Shown: one piece after another, positions 16,144 through 24,681 of the stretch | Position numbering within the stretch: the first letter of the stretch is position 1 | Layout: each line of letters opens with the position of its first letter | Assembly: GCA_964393895.1 (NCBI GenBank) | Contig: CAYMWP010000006.1 | Location: 1-64,000, forward strand | From: B4-G1 sp964393895 | Lineage (GTDB): Bacteria; Chloroflexota; Anaerolineae; B4-G1 | Direction: 5' to 3' | Length of the DNA stretch: 64,000 nt | Program-made: the position numbers and the translations under genes | Notes under the pieces: model-generated | The model's database searches: none | Seen by the model: the letters and a program-made list of their open reading frames with translations, nothing else | What the model was told of the DNA's origin: nothing

Positions 16144-17085
16144 TTATGTGCGCTCTCGCAGGCCGCGCAATCCCTCAATGCCGTAAATCACCCCGCCGAC
16201 CAGACCCGCCGCCAGGGTGACGCCGCCCACCGCCACTCCCAGCGCCGCCGCGACGTTCTCGCCCGCGCCCGCCGGGGTAAAGACCGCCGTGCTGACCGCC
16301 TCCCGCACCCCCCACCCGCCGATGGAGGGAATCAGCCCCGCGACGGAGAGCAGCGGCGTGGCGACGAAAAAGTAGCTCAGGCCAATCCCGGCCCCTACAG
16401 CCTGCCCGCACAGCCAGTTGATGAGAATGTTGACGAGGTTAAAGAACACCGAGACGCCAAAGGCGCTCAACACCGCCCGCCGGCCGCAGCCGGTCACGGC
16501 AGCGTAGACCTTGGCCAACGGGCCCTGGCCCGCCAGTGAGAGCGCGGGCGGCAGCCATCGGGTGAGCCGCCGCAGGAGATGTCCTTCCAGCACCAGCCCT
16601 CCCGCGACCAGCCCGCCGCCAGCCACGCCGATCAGCACCCACACCAGCCACGGCTCTATCCGGGCGACGTTGAAGGGCAGCACTGCCAGCCCCATCACAA
16701 AGAGCACCAGCAGGCCAGTCATACGGTCGAGCAGGACGGTGCCGACGGAAGCGGAGGAATCGGTATCCTGGGTCAGCTCCAGCGCTCGCACCACGTCGCC
16801 GCCGAACTGGCTGGGGAGAAAGCTGCTAAAGAACTGCCCCACAAAGTAGAGGCGCAGCAAGCGGCCAAAGGGAACCGCCGGGTCGAGGCCGCGCAGGAGA
16901 AGAAGCCAGCGCCAAGCCCGAATACCCAGGCTGAAGGTGTAGAGCAGAAAAGCGGCCAGGAGATAGTGCAGGTCAGCCCGCCGCAACACGTCCAATGTCT
17001 CGCCCAGGCCGATCTGCCAGAACAAAAAGGCCAGCGCCCCGACACTGATCAACACTCGCAACAGGTTCATCCCATGCTTTTTCAT
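16144..17085 (-). CDS. Lysylphosphatidylglycerol synthase transmembrane/flippase-like (UPF0104) protein
   Basis: 313 residues with about 8 membrane segments, starting ATG 17085 behind AGGAG. Hallmarks include IRAWRWLLLLRGL (about 56-68), FGRLLRLYFVGQFFSSFLPSQFGGDVVRAL (about 77-106, shown here in outline) and the C-terminal GGWGVREAVSTAVF. This family (PF03706) includes the membrane half of MprF and AglD-type proteins and is thought to translocate lipids or lipid-linked sugars. The last gene of the 16144-26349 operon, it overlaps its upstream glycosyltransferase-like gene by 4 bases (ATGA). A second paralogue lies at 23668. Context suggests transport or processing of lipid-linked intermediates. 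Confidence 0.87.
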   Translation of the reverse strand: MKKHGMNLLRVLISVGALAFLFWQIGLGETLDVLRRADLHYLLAAFLLYTFSLGIRAWRWLLLLRGLDPAVPFGRLLRLYFVGQFFSSFLPSQFGGDVVRALELTQDTDSSASVGTVLLDRMTGLLVLFVMGLAVLPFNVARIEPWLVWVLIGVAGGGLVAGGLVLEGHLLRRLTRWLPPALSLAGQGPLAKVYAAVTGCGRRAVLSAFGVSVFFNLVNILINWLCGQAVGAGIGLSYFFVATPLLSVAGLIPSIGGWGVREAVSTAVFTPAGAGENVAAALGVAVGGVTLAAGLVGGVIYGIEGLRGLRERT

Positions 17086-19337
17086 TCAGTACTCCTGTAC
17101 TCGCTCACCACCCGTATTTTACTCAACAACGCCCGATCGCCCAGCCAGTGACCATCCTCGGCCAAGACCGGCAGTCGGTCTCTATCAGTGTACAGGCCAA
17201 CCTCGACGTCGTAGAAACCGGGCGGGGTGGTCAATCCCACCGTCAGCTCGCGGACATCCTGGACGATCTGTCCGGGCCGCCAGTGGCTGGTGGGGGCAGT
17301 CCCATCGGTCAGTTGGCTGTCACTGTTGGCCCAGACCTGATCCTCGACGCCGAGGAGATGGGCAAAGGCGCGGTAGTCATGCTCCATCGCGGCCAGTGTC
17401 TGCCAGTAGAGCGTCAGCCGAATCGTCTCGCCGGGCCGCGCTACTCGCCGGTCGAGGTCGTAGCCGGCCAGCACGATCTGGCCGCCAAAGTTTACATCAA
17501 CCGGGTTGGGGAACTGGCCGGGCAGAGGCCGGATCTCGACCTCCGCCAGCCGCAACGCATCGCGCCCGCCCTCCTCTATAGGGGGAAGCGAAGCGACTCC
17601 ATCGGATGTGACGAGGCGCGGACCGCCGGGCAGGTATAGGCCGACCTGAACGTAACCCTCGTCCGGCGCGTAGGCCGCCTGCGGAACGTGGAGACGGTAG
17701 GTATCGGCAAAGGCGACGCCCGGCTCCCACGCGGTGGTGGGATAGCGGCCCAGGCCGGGATGGGTGTCGCGCTGGGCCACCATCGTACCCACGTCACTCA
17801 GGAGATGAGCAAAGACGACATAATTCTGGTCGGGCCGGGCTAGCGCTTGCCAGTAGAGGGTGACCTCCAGCGTGCCGCCCGGCTCGATCTCCGTCGGCGC
17901 GACCCGGTAGCCCAGCAGCCGCGCCAGACCGCCAAATTCGACATCGGTGGGATTGGGCACGGCCTCGATCTCGGACTCGGTCAGCGGGCGGGGGCGGCCG
18001 AAGGCCGGGGCCAGCACGCCGACCAGTCCATAGACAGCCAGCGCCGCCATCCCCACCGTCATAGCCAGGCTCGCCGCCCAGACCAAACGGCGGGGAAAGA
18101 AGCGGCTCAACCCTCCCATCAGCAAGACCGCAAAGGCCGGCAGCGCAGGGAACAAAAAGCGGCCCATCGCGCCAGCGGGTTGAATCAAAATATAATACAC
18201 CACTACGGCCAAAAAGATGAGGCAGAGCGTTAACGAGAGAGCCAGCCCAGTCCGGGGGAGCGGGCCGCGCCGGGGAGTCAAGTAACCGGCCAGCGCCAGC
18301 GCGCCCAGGTAGAATATCACCTGGTACACCATCTGAGGCAGGGGCAACTGTCCGTAACCAAAGCGGCCCCACAGACTGCTCCACAGATAGGGCAAGCCCT
18401 GCCACACAGCCCACCAGTTGCCGGCCGGCGACCGGCCCGCCCAGAGTTCGTTGACCTTGCTCATCCCAGTGAGATCGCCGTAGAGCGCCAGGTTGCGCCC
18501 GAACCACCAGCCCGAGATGGCGGCTGCCAACCCCAGAACGATCAGGTTGCCCCGCAGGAAAGCGCGCCAATTGCGAGTTCGCCAGAGGGCCAGCAGGTAG
18601 GCCAGCTCGATGAGAGCCAACAAGGCCGCCAGGTGGAGCTTGGTGAGGAGCGCCAGACCGTACAACAGGCCCAGCGCCGCGTCGGTGCGCGGGCCGGGGC
18701 CACGCCGCGCCAGCCGGACGCACATCAGCAACACGGCCGCGCCGCACAACGCCGCCGGGATGTCATTGTTGACCGCGCCGCTCAGGTAGAGGAATTGGGG
18801 GTTGAACCCGACCAGCGCCGCTCCGCCCACGGCCAGCGCGGGATGGTCGGGAAAGAGCTCGCGCCCGACGAGATAGGTGAGCCAGACGACGCCCGCGCCG
18901 ATGAGCACCGTCATCCAGCGCACCAGGTAGACGGCCAGGGTTATGCCAGACAGGTGGGGCAGTTTGCCCAATTGCCCTACGTCGTCGGAGTGAAGGTACT
19001 GGTTCTTGTTATCGTTGCTCACCTCCCAGACGCGCTCATCCCAGTGGAGATTGATGAGCGGCTCATAGTACACCTCCTGCGCGACGCCCACCCAGCCGCT
19101 GACCAGCGCGCCGAGGGCGTAATAGAGCGGCGGGTGGTGGCTCTGGGCGCGCGGCCCCTCAGCCGACTGCACAGGCAGGCTGTGGTAAACGGCGATGTGG
19201 CGCACGTAGCGAAAGTGGCGCAGTTCGTCGGTTGGCTCGTAGAGAGGGGAGTTGAAGCTGTAGAATAAGGACAACGAGAGGTAGGCGATCAGAACCAGAT
19301 AAATGGGTAAATGAGCAAGTGTGAGACTACGCCGCAT
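17082..19337 (-). CDS. ArnT/GT39-type membrane glycosyltransferase-like protein
   Basis: 751 residues. The N-terminal half holds about 11-12 helices with the extracytoplasmic acidic motif early (SPLYEPTDELRHFRYV, Asp/Glu about 37-38) and SHHPPLYYALGALVSG (about 66-81), both typical of GT-C enzymes that use lipid-carrier sugars and of DUF2142-like proteins. The C-terminal half (about 460-745) contains two similar beta-rich modules: each has LLGYRV or LAGYDL, then ETIRLTLYWQTL-type and YRAFAHLLG-type stretches. These modules recur in the four other large glycosyltransferase-like proteins of the window. It overlaps neighbours on both sides, so it is part of one operon. The acceptor is unknown. 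Confidence 0.82.
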   Translation of the reverse strand: MRRSLTLAHLPIYLVLIAYLSLSLFYSFNSPLYEPTDELRHFRYVRHIAVYHSLPVQSAEGPRAQSHHPPLYYALGALVSGWVGVAQEVYYEPLINLHWDERVWEVSNDNKNQYLHSDDVGQLGKLPHLSGITLAVYLVRWMTVLIGAGVVWLTYLVGRELFPDHPALAVGGAALVGFNPQFLYLSGAVNNDIPAALCGAAVLLMCVRLARRGPGPRTDAALGLLYGLALLTKLHLAALLALIELAYLLALWRTRNWRAFLRGNLIVLGLAAAISGWWFGRNLALYGDLTGMSKVNELWAGRSPAGNWWAVWQGLPYLWSSLWGRFGYGQLPLPQMVYQVIFYLGALALAGYLTPRRGPLPRTGLALSLTLCLIFLAVVVYYILIQPAGAMGRFLFPALPAFAVLLMGGLSRFFPRRLVWAASLAMTVGMAALAVYGLVGVLAPAFGRPRPLTESEIEAVPNPTDVEFGGLARLLGYRVAPTEIEPGGTLEVTLYWQALARPDQNYVVFAHLLSDVGTMVAQRDTHPGLGRYPTTAWEPGVAFADTYRLHVPQAAYAPDEGYVQVGLYLPGGPRLVTSDGVASLPPIEEGGRDALRLAEVEIRPLPGQFPNPVDVNFGGQIVLAGYDLDRRVARPGETIRLTLYWQTLAAMEHDYRAFAHLLGVEDQVWANSDSQLTDGTAPTSHWRPGQIVQDVRELTVGLTTPPGFYDVEVGLYTDRDRLPVLAEDGHWLGDRALLSKIRVVSEYRSTE

Positions 19338-21609
19338 TTTTGCGTTGCCTCGCAGTCCAGATAGCGGCGCCGCTGACGAGCAGCAGCGCCAGACCCGTGG
19401 TCGCCAGGCCGATCTTGAACAAGGGCGGATCGTACACCATCACGACCCGGTGCTCGCCCGCCGGCACGCAGAGGGCGCGCAGCACATAGTCGGCCCGCAG
19501 AATGGGGACCGGCTCGCCGTCCAGCATCGCTCGCCAGCCGGGGTAGAAAATCTCGCTCAGCACCAGTATGCCGTCGGCATCGGCGCGCAGTTCGACCTCG
19601 ATCTCGTTGTTCCCCCGGCGGTGGAACTGCACCTCTTCTGGCTGCGCCGGTTCAGACAGGGGACAGGCGGTCTCCTGTTCCAGCAGCGCCACGCTTTGGG
19701 GGTCGAAAGCGGGATCGTTGAGCCGCTCCAATATTGACTCATCCTCGCGCACCTCCACCTGGTGCACCAGCCAGGCAGCGGGCAGCGAGCCCGGGCGCTC
19801 GTACACCCAAACTCCCTCCTGTTGACCGATCAACTGGGGCACGTCCTTTCCCTCGGCCAAGTCCAGCTCTTGAGTCGTCACCAGGTAGCGGGCGTGCAAC
19901 AGGTCGTAGGCCCGGGCCTGGGGGTCGGCGACCGCGGTGATGAAGCGGGAATAGCGTTCCAGTTCCAGGGGATCGTAGCCAAAGACGCTCTCCACTCCCA
20001 GGGCCATTCCCTTGTTCTGCTCAAAGACGCTCAGCCCCCAGGGGAGCACGCGCCCCTCTTTGCCGTCCGCCCGGCTGATCTCGGCGACGATTCTCCAATA
20101 GGCGCTCTCCTCCACCGCGGCCGGCCGGACGAGATAGCGCCCGAATCCCCACAGGTCCAGCAACACCAGCCCGATAGCCAGCCACGTCCCCTGGCGGGGG
20201 TTCAGACGGCCTGTTCCCCAAAGGCGCAGCAACACCACGGCCAAGAGAAAGAGGAGCAGAAAGAGCGCGCTGTTGTTGGCGACGTGCCACAGCCGGCCGA
20301 CCTGGGGATCGGTATCCCGCTGCCACGCAAAGAGAAAGAATCCAGCGAGGACAACCAGGGCGGTGACAGAGACGACCACCCACGGCAGCGGGCCGCGAGT
20401 CCATCTCCGCAGGTTGCGCCGCGCCTCCGTCCCGTTCTGGCGCAGCCAGGCCAGCAACAGTCCGCTTGAGGCGGCGACGGCAAAGGTAAAGAGGAACCCG
20501 GCCCGTCCTGGCGCTCGCATAGAGCGGAAGAAGGGAAGGAAATTGTAGGCCAACCGATGGAGGATGCCGAACTTGCCCAGGGCCAGCAGCAATCCTCCCC
20601 CACCAAGCGCGAGCAAGAAGGGGGTCAAGCGGTGGCGCGCGCGCTTGCGTAACGCCAGGGCCAGCGTCAGGAACAGAGGCAGGACGCCGATATAAAAGAT
20701 TGATTCTACGTAAATCCCGTCACCCCAGTATCCGATCTGGCCCGGCTCGCCGAAAAAGTTGGGGACGAGCAACGTCAACAGGTAGCCCGGCGGCCAGGAG
20801 TAATCGGCGGCGAAAGCATACGTGGCCTCCTGGCGGGTGGAAAGGCTCAACAGCTCTCCCGTGGGAAGCAACTGGACGGCTGCGAGGCACAGACCGATCA
20901 GAGCCATCACGCCGCCCAGGAGCAGCGGTTTCAGCGCGGCAAGGGGAGCTTTGCCCCGTCGCCAGGCGTCGAAAGCACAGTACAGGACGTAGGCCACGAA
21001 CACCAACCCCACGTAGAGGAAGGAGGCAGTGTGCCCGGCCAGGATGGCGAGGGCCATAGGCAAGCCGCCCAGCAGCGCCGCGCTCCATTTCTCTCGCTTC
21101 AGCGCGGCGCGGTAGGCCCACAGGATCGCGGGGAGCCAGACCAGGGTCATCACCACGCCCAGGTGTCCAGCATAGAGGCGCACGGAGAAAGCACCGTTGA
21201 AGGCGAAAACTACCGCTCCAAAGAGCGCGCCCATCTCGTCCGCCCCCTCGCTGCGCAGCCAGCCATACATCCCCACTCCGGCCAGCCACAGGTGCAGGCA
21301 GAGCAGCGATCCAATGGCCTGAGCAGCGGGGAGCAGGATGAGCAGCCAAGTCGGCGGGTAGAAGAGAGCTGGCTGAGGGTTGGCCACAAAGGGGACGCCG
21401 GAGAAGAGGTAGGGGTTCCACAGGGGCAGCTCTCCCTGGCGCAAACTGTCAACGGTGAAGCGGAACCACGGCAGGAACAAGTGGTTCAGCTCATTTCCGC
21501 CAACCGTTTGACCGGTGGGCAGCCACAGCAGATCCCAAAAGGGGATGAGAACGAGAAGGGCCAACAGGAGCGGTATTTTTGTTTTTTTGAACAGAGTAAC
21601 AAGATTCAT
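19327..21609 (-). CDS. YfhO-family membrane protein
   Basis: 760 residues with about 12-13 predicted helices. The early loop NHLFLPWFRFTVDSLRQGEL and LWNPYLFSGVPFVANPQPALFYP (about 42-85) match the YfhO family of GT-C-like membrane proteins. YfhO in Firmicutes glycosylates lipoteichoic acid; here the acceptor is unknown. A soluble C-terminal region (about 560-725) precedes a final helix (about 728-748). YfhO proteins normally end with the sequence type seen here, FYPGWRAMLDGEPVPILRAD and GEHRVVMVYDPPLFKIG. Its start overlaps the upstream stop (ATGA) and its end overlaps the next start by 11 bases, indicating tight co-translation. Confidence 0.85.
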   Translation of the reverse strand: MNLVTLFKKTKIPLLLALLVLIPFWDLLWLPTGQTVGGNELNHLFLPWFRFTVDSLRQGELPLWNPYLFSGVPFVANPQPALFYPPTWLLILLPAAQAIGSLLCLHLWLAGVGMYGWLRSEGADEMGALFGAVVFAFNGAFSVRLYAGHLGVVMTLVWLPAILWAYRAALKREKWSAALLGGLPMALAILAGHTASFLYVGLVFVAYVLYCAFDAWRRGKAPLAALKPLLLGGVMALIGLCLAAVQLLPTGELLSLSTRQEATYAFAADYSWPPGYLLTLLVPNFFGEPGQIGYWGDGIYVESIFYIGVLPLFLTLALALRKRARHRLTPFLLALGGGGLLLALGKFGILHRLAYNFLPFFRSMRAPGRAGFLFTFAVAASSGLLLAWLRQNGTEARRNLRRWTRGPLPWVVVSVTALVVLAGFFLFAWQRDTDPQVGRLWHVANNSALFLLLFLLAVVLLRLWGTGRLNPRQGTWLAIGLVLLDLWGFGRYLVRPAAVEESAYWRIVAEISRADGKEGRVLPWGLSVFEQNKGMALGVESVFGYDPLELERYSRFITAVADPQARAYDLLHARYLVTTQELDLAEGKDVPQLIGQQEGVWVYERPGSLPAAWLVHQVEVREDESILERLNDPAFDPQSVALLEQETACPLSEPAQPEEVQFHRRGNNEIEVELRADADGILVLSEIFYPGWRAMLDGEPVPILRADYVLRALCVPAGEHRVVMVYDPPLFKIGLATTGLALLLVSGAAIWTARQRKNAA

Positions 21610-23666
21610 CGCGCCACACTCACCGCTTCCAGAAAGAGGCGGTCGCCCCGTTGTCGGTCTCCATCGTAGAGGGGCAGTCGGGCCATTGTATCACTGTCGT
21701 AAAGTCCGATAGAGAAAAGGTACTGCTCAGCCGACGAGTCGGACGGGATGGCGATCTGATCGTGGAGCACCAGGAAGCGGTCGCCGGGACGCAGGCTGTG
21801 GGAGGTCAGCGGCAGGCTGTCTTGCTGGGCCGCCAATGTCTGCGGGTCGGCGAGCAGGTGGGAAAAGAGCACCAGGCGGGGCGGCGGAGTCGCCAGCACC
21901 TCCCAGGCCGTGACCAGGCGCAGAGGCTGGCCGGGGCCAGGGCTGGCGACGCGCCGGTAGCCGAGCAAGGCCAGGCTATCGCCAAAGCGCACGGGCAGCG
22001 GGGCGGGATCGCCTCCCGCCTCCGGCGGCCACCAGGCCAGGCCCGAGTTCGGCTCCAGCGTCTGGGGCGAGTCGTCCAGCTCGAGCGCCGCGCCCAGCCC
22101 GGCAGGCAAAAAGTCGGGAATCGGCGCTGCCTCTGCCAGCCACTCGCCCTGCAACTCGGCCGGGATCAGGGAGAGCGGCTCGCTGGTCTCGGGGAATAGG
22201 TAGCGCACCGCCTGGCCGGCCGGCAGTACCAGCGTGGCGCGACAGTCATAGTAGCGGATGTCCAGGTCGGTGCGGCGCAGCAGGTAGACCATACTCTGCC
22301 AGGCTGGTCGCCACCAGGGGTCGTGCTCGTAGGTCAACACGGTGCAGAGAGCGACGGGGCTGTGGTCTGGCGCGTCGTCGAGGTAGCGAGCCGCCTCGGC
22401 CAGGCCGCTTTGCCAGAAGAAACTGACCCCCTCTACCACGGGCCAGGTGTCAAAGTAGGCGCGCCAGGCCCCAGCCAGGTGAACGAGCAGGATGAGGGCC
22501 AGGATTGCGACCAGGGCCGCGTCGGTCCGCACCGGCCTGGAAGAGCCGGTGCTGGATTGGTTCTTGATCCAATACTGCCGTCGCAACCAGCGGACGCCCT
22601 CGACGATAGCCAGGCCAGGGAAGGCAAAAGCGACGACCTGGGCGCCGACGATGCGGTAGAAATTGGGCGCCGGTTGACTGAGCATGCCAGGGATCAGGCT
22701 CACCAACAGCCAGATCAGGATAAAGGCATAAGCGGGCTGGCGCCACCGCGCCAGGGCAACGGCGACACCTGACAGGAAGAGGAAAGCGGTTAGCGGTTCA
22801 AAGACGGGCCGGCCGGGGACGTTATCAAAGATGAGCGGATCCCCTCGGAAAGCAAAGCCTCCCAGCGTCGCCAGGCTGGTCTGGAGGGCCGGTTTTGGGT
22901 CGCCGCTCATCAGCGCGGCCAGGGGGCGATTGAACTCTCGAAAGTCGAACTGGTCGGCCTGGGGATGGGTGCGCAGGTAGCAGAACAGGGGAAGCGCCAC
23001 CAGCAGGACGACGATGGCTCCCAGGAGCAACGGTCTGCCCAGGCCGGTCAGCCGGGGGCGGTGAAAAACCCACAGATAGAGAAGAAAGAGGGCAAAGACT
23101 GCGGGCAGCACACGCGCCGCCGTGAAAGTGTAAAAGGTCAGGCCCAGGCAGAGGCCGGCGCCGATCATAAAAAGTGATCGGCGGCGGGATTGCGCCGGGG
23201 AAGCCAAGCCACACCAAAAGAGATAGCCGGACAGGGCAGCGAACGGGATCATGGCGACCGAGCGCGCCCCGGCGCGGGCGGCAAAGAGTGTCCAGAATGA
23301 GGCGGCCCCACCGGCCAGACTCGCCAGCGCCACGCCCGGATCAAAGAGGCGGCGCGCCAGCACGGCGACGGCGGCCAGCCCCAACAGGCTCAACGCGGAC
23401 GAGGCGACCCTCAGCGTAAAGACCCGCCGGCCCATGAGCGGCAGCCAGGGGGCCAGCCAATAGTTAAAGATAGGCTCCCGCCCCTGGCCGGCCTCGTAAA
23501 AGAGTTGCAGGTCGCCATCCAGCACTTGCTCAGAGATTTGGAGTGCGATCAACTCGTCCATCCCCAGGCCCGGAGGGACGGCCAGGGGAACCCGGTAGCG
23601 AAGATAGGCGGCCAGGAGAAGCAAGGCCGTTGCCCCGATCAGCCACATTTGAGAGCGACGCTTCAA
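21606..23666 (-). CDS. ArnT/GT39-type membrane glycosyltransferase-like protein
   Basis: 686 residues beginning TTG 23666, one base after the upstream stop (ATG 23648 is an alternative). About 10-11 helices fill residues 8-430. The acidic motif is PPGLGMDELIALQISEQVL (Asp/Glu about 37-38), followed by YEAGQGREPIFNYWLAPW, a sequence shared in outline with the 30793 and 32826 proteins. PNFYRIVGAQVVAFAFPGLA (about 324-343) is also a shared block. The C-terminal region carries one beta-rich module (LALLGYRR, RLVTAWEVL, LVLFSHLLADP). Two genes in this window share the phrase DNVPGRPVFEPLTAFLF-type. It probably transfers a sugar from a polyprenyl carrier outside the membrane. Confidence 0.83.
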   Translation of the reverse strand: MKRRSQMWLIGATALLLLAAYLRYRVPLAVPPGLGMDELIALQISEQVLDGDLQLFYEAGQGREPIFNYWLAPWLPLMGRRVFTLRVASSALSLLGLAAVAVLARRLFDPGVALASLAGGAASFWTLFAARAGARSVAMIPFAALSGYLFWCGLASPAQSRRRSLFMIGAGLCLGLTFYTFTAARVLPAVFALFLLYLWVFHRPRLTGLGRPLLLGAIVVLLVALPLFCYLRTHPQADQFDFREFNRPLAALMSGDPKPALQTSLATLGGFAFRGDPLIFDNVPGRPVFEPLTAFLFLSGVAVALARWRQPAYAFILIWLLVSLIPGMLSQPAPNFYRIVGAQVVAFAFPGLAIVEGVRWLRRQYWIKNQSSTGSSRPVRTDAALVAILALILLVHLAGAWRAYFDTWPVVEGVSFFWQSGLAEAARYLDDAPDHSPVALCTVLTYEHDPWWRPAWQSMVYLLRRTDLDIRYYDCRATLVLPAGQAVRYLFPETSEPLSLIPAELQGEWLAEAAPIPDFLPAGLGAALELDDSPQTLEPNSGLAWWPPEAGGDPAPLPVRFGDSLALLGYRRVASPGPGQPLRLVTAWEVLATPPPRLVLFSHLLADPQTLAAQQDSLPLTSHSLRPGDRFLVLHDQIAIPSDSSAEQYLFSIGLYDSDTMARLPLYDGDRQRGDRLFLEAVSVAR

Positions 23667-23667
23667 G

Positions 23668-24681
23668 TCACACCTGCTCTTGGGCCAAACTTTTTCTCTG
23701 AATGGCCCCGACGTCGGATAGCTTCAACCCGGCCCGCAGCAGGCTGGTGTACCCCAGGCCCAGGGGCAGGAGACGCACCAGGCGCAGAAGAATGGCAAAG
23801 GTCAGAGCCGGTTCTTTACCCACCGCAAAGACGGCCAATCCACCAACGATCAGGAATTCTGTCGTGCCGACCTGGCCTGGCAAGGTGGGGATGATGGCGC
23901 CGAGCGTGATCAGCGCCACCAGCAAGAGGTAAGCCTGCGCCGCTACAGAAAGGCCCAAAGACCGGCCGATAAAGAAGAAGGATATGGCCAGGCAGGGCCA
24001 TACCAAGCCGGTCAGCGCAATAGCGCCAATCACAGCCCTGCCTTGCCCCCGCAGGCCGGTCACAAAGGCGTGCATGAACCGCTTGACCCTGGCGGCCAGC
24101 GAAGCAGAAACCCGGCCAACCAGACCGCTGATCCAGGCGGCAGTCTGGGTCTCCCAGCGCGACAAGAAGAACAAGACCAGACAAGCCGCCACGAACATCA
24201 GGCCAGCCAACAAGATCATCAGTTCCACCCAGGGGGGAAGGGGCAGAGCAATGGACAGGACCAGCAGAAACAGAAGCAACACTATGATGTCTAATGTCTT
24301 TTCGACCACGATGCTGGCCAGGATGGCGCTCTTGCTGAATCCGGTCCGCCGACCCAGGACGAAAGCGCGGATCAGCTCACCGGCGTTGGCGGTCAGGGCA
24401 AAGTTGCCAAAGTAGCCGATCAAGACTCCCGACCACAGGTCACTGAACTCGATGTTGCCCAGCGATCTGAGGAGAATCCGCCAGCGCAGCGCCCGCAGGG
24501 CGAACATCCCCAACATCGCTGCGCCGGCCGGGAGCAGCCAGACGTAATCCGCCGACCGAACGGCCTGGCCCATCTCTCCCCAATCGAACCCCCGCAATAC
24601 CCAGGCCAGCAGAGCCAGTCCGACGATCGCCCCGATCAGGTAGCGTAGTTTCTTCAAGCGCGCCAACCTCCCACAGTGCAT
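23668..24681 (-). CDS. Lysylphosphatidylglycerol synthase transmembrane/flippase-like (UPF0104) protein
   Basis: 337 residues with about 8 helices; begins ATG 24681 immediately after the upstream TAG. A TTG at 24657 has the better ribosome binding site (GGGAGG). Family marks are LRALRWRILLRSLGNIEF (about 63-80), IGYFGNFALTANAGELIRAF (about 88-107, the conserved PxxxGxxxR-type region in its variant form), SILASIVVEKTLDIIVLL and TLPGQVGTTEFLIVGGLAVF near the C-terminus. It is more typical of PF03706 than its paralogue at 16144. Adjacent glycosyltransferase and phosphodiesterase genes suggest a pathway building or moving lipid-linked glycans; the substrate is not determined. Confidence 0.88.
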   Translation of the reverse strand: MHCGRLARLKKLRYLIGAIVGLALLAWVLRGFDWGEMGQAVRSADYVWLLPAGAAMLGMFALRALRWRILLRSLGNIEFSDLWSGVLIGYFGNFALTANAGELIRAFVLGRRTGFSKSAILASIVVEKTLDIIVLLLFLLVLSIALPLPPWVELMILLAGLMFVAACLVLFFLSRWETQTAAWISGLVGRVSASLAARVKRFMHAFVTGLRGQGRAVIGAIALTGLVWPCLAISFFFIGRSLGLSVAAQAYLLLVALITLGAIIPTLPGQVGTTEFLIVGGLAVFAVGKEPALTFAILLRLVRLLPLGLGYTSLLRAGLKLSDVGAIQRKSLAQEQV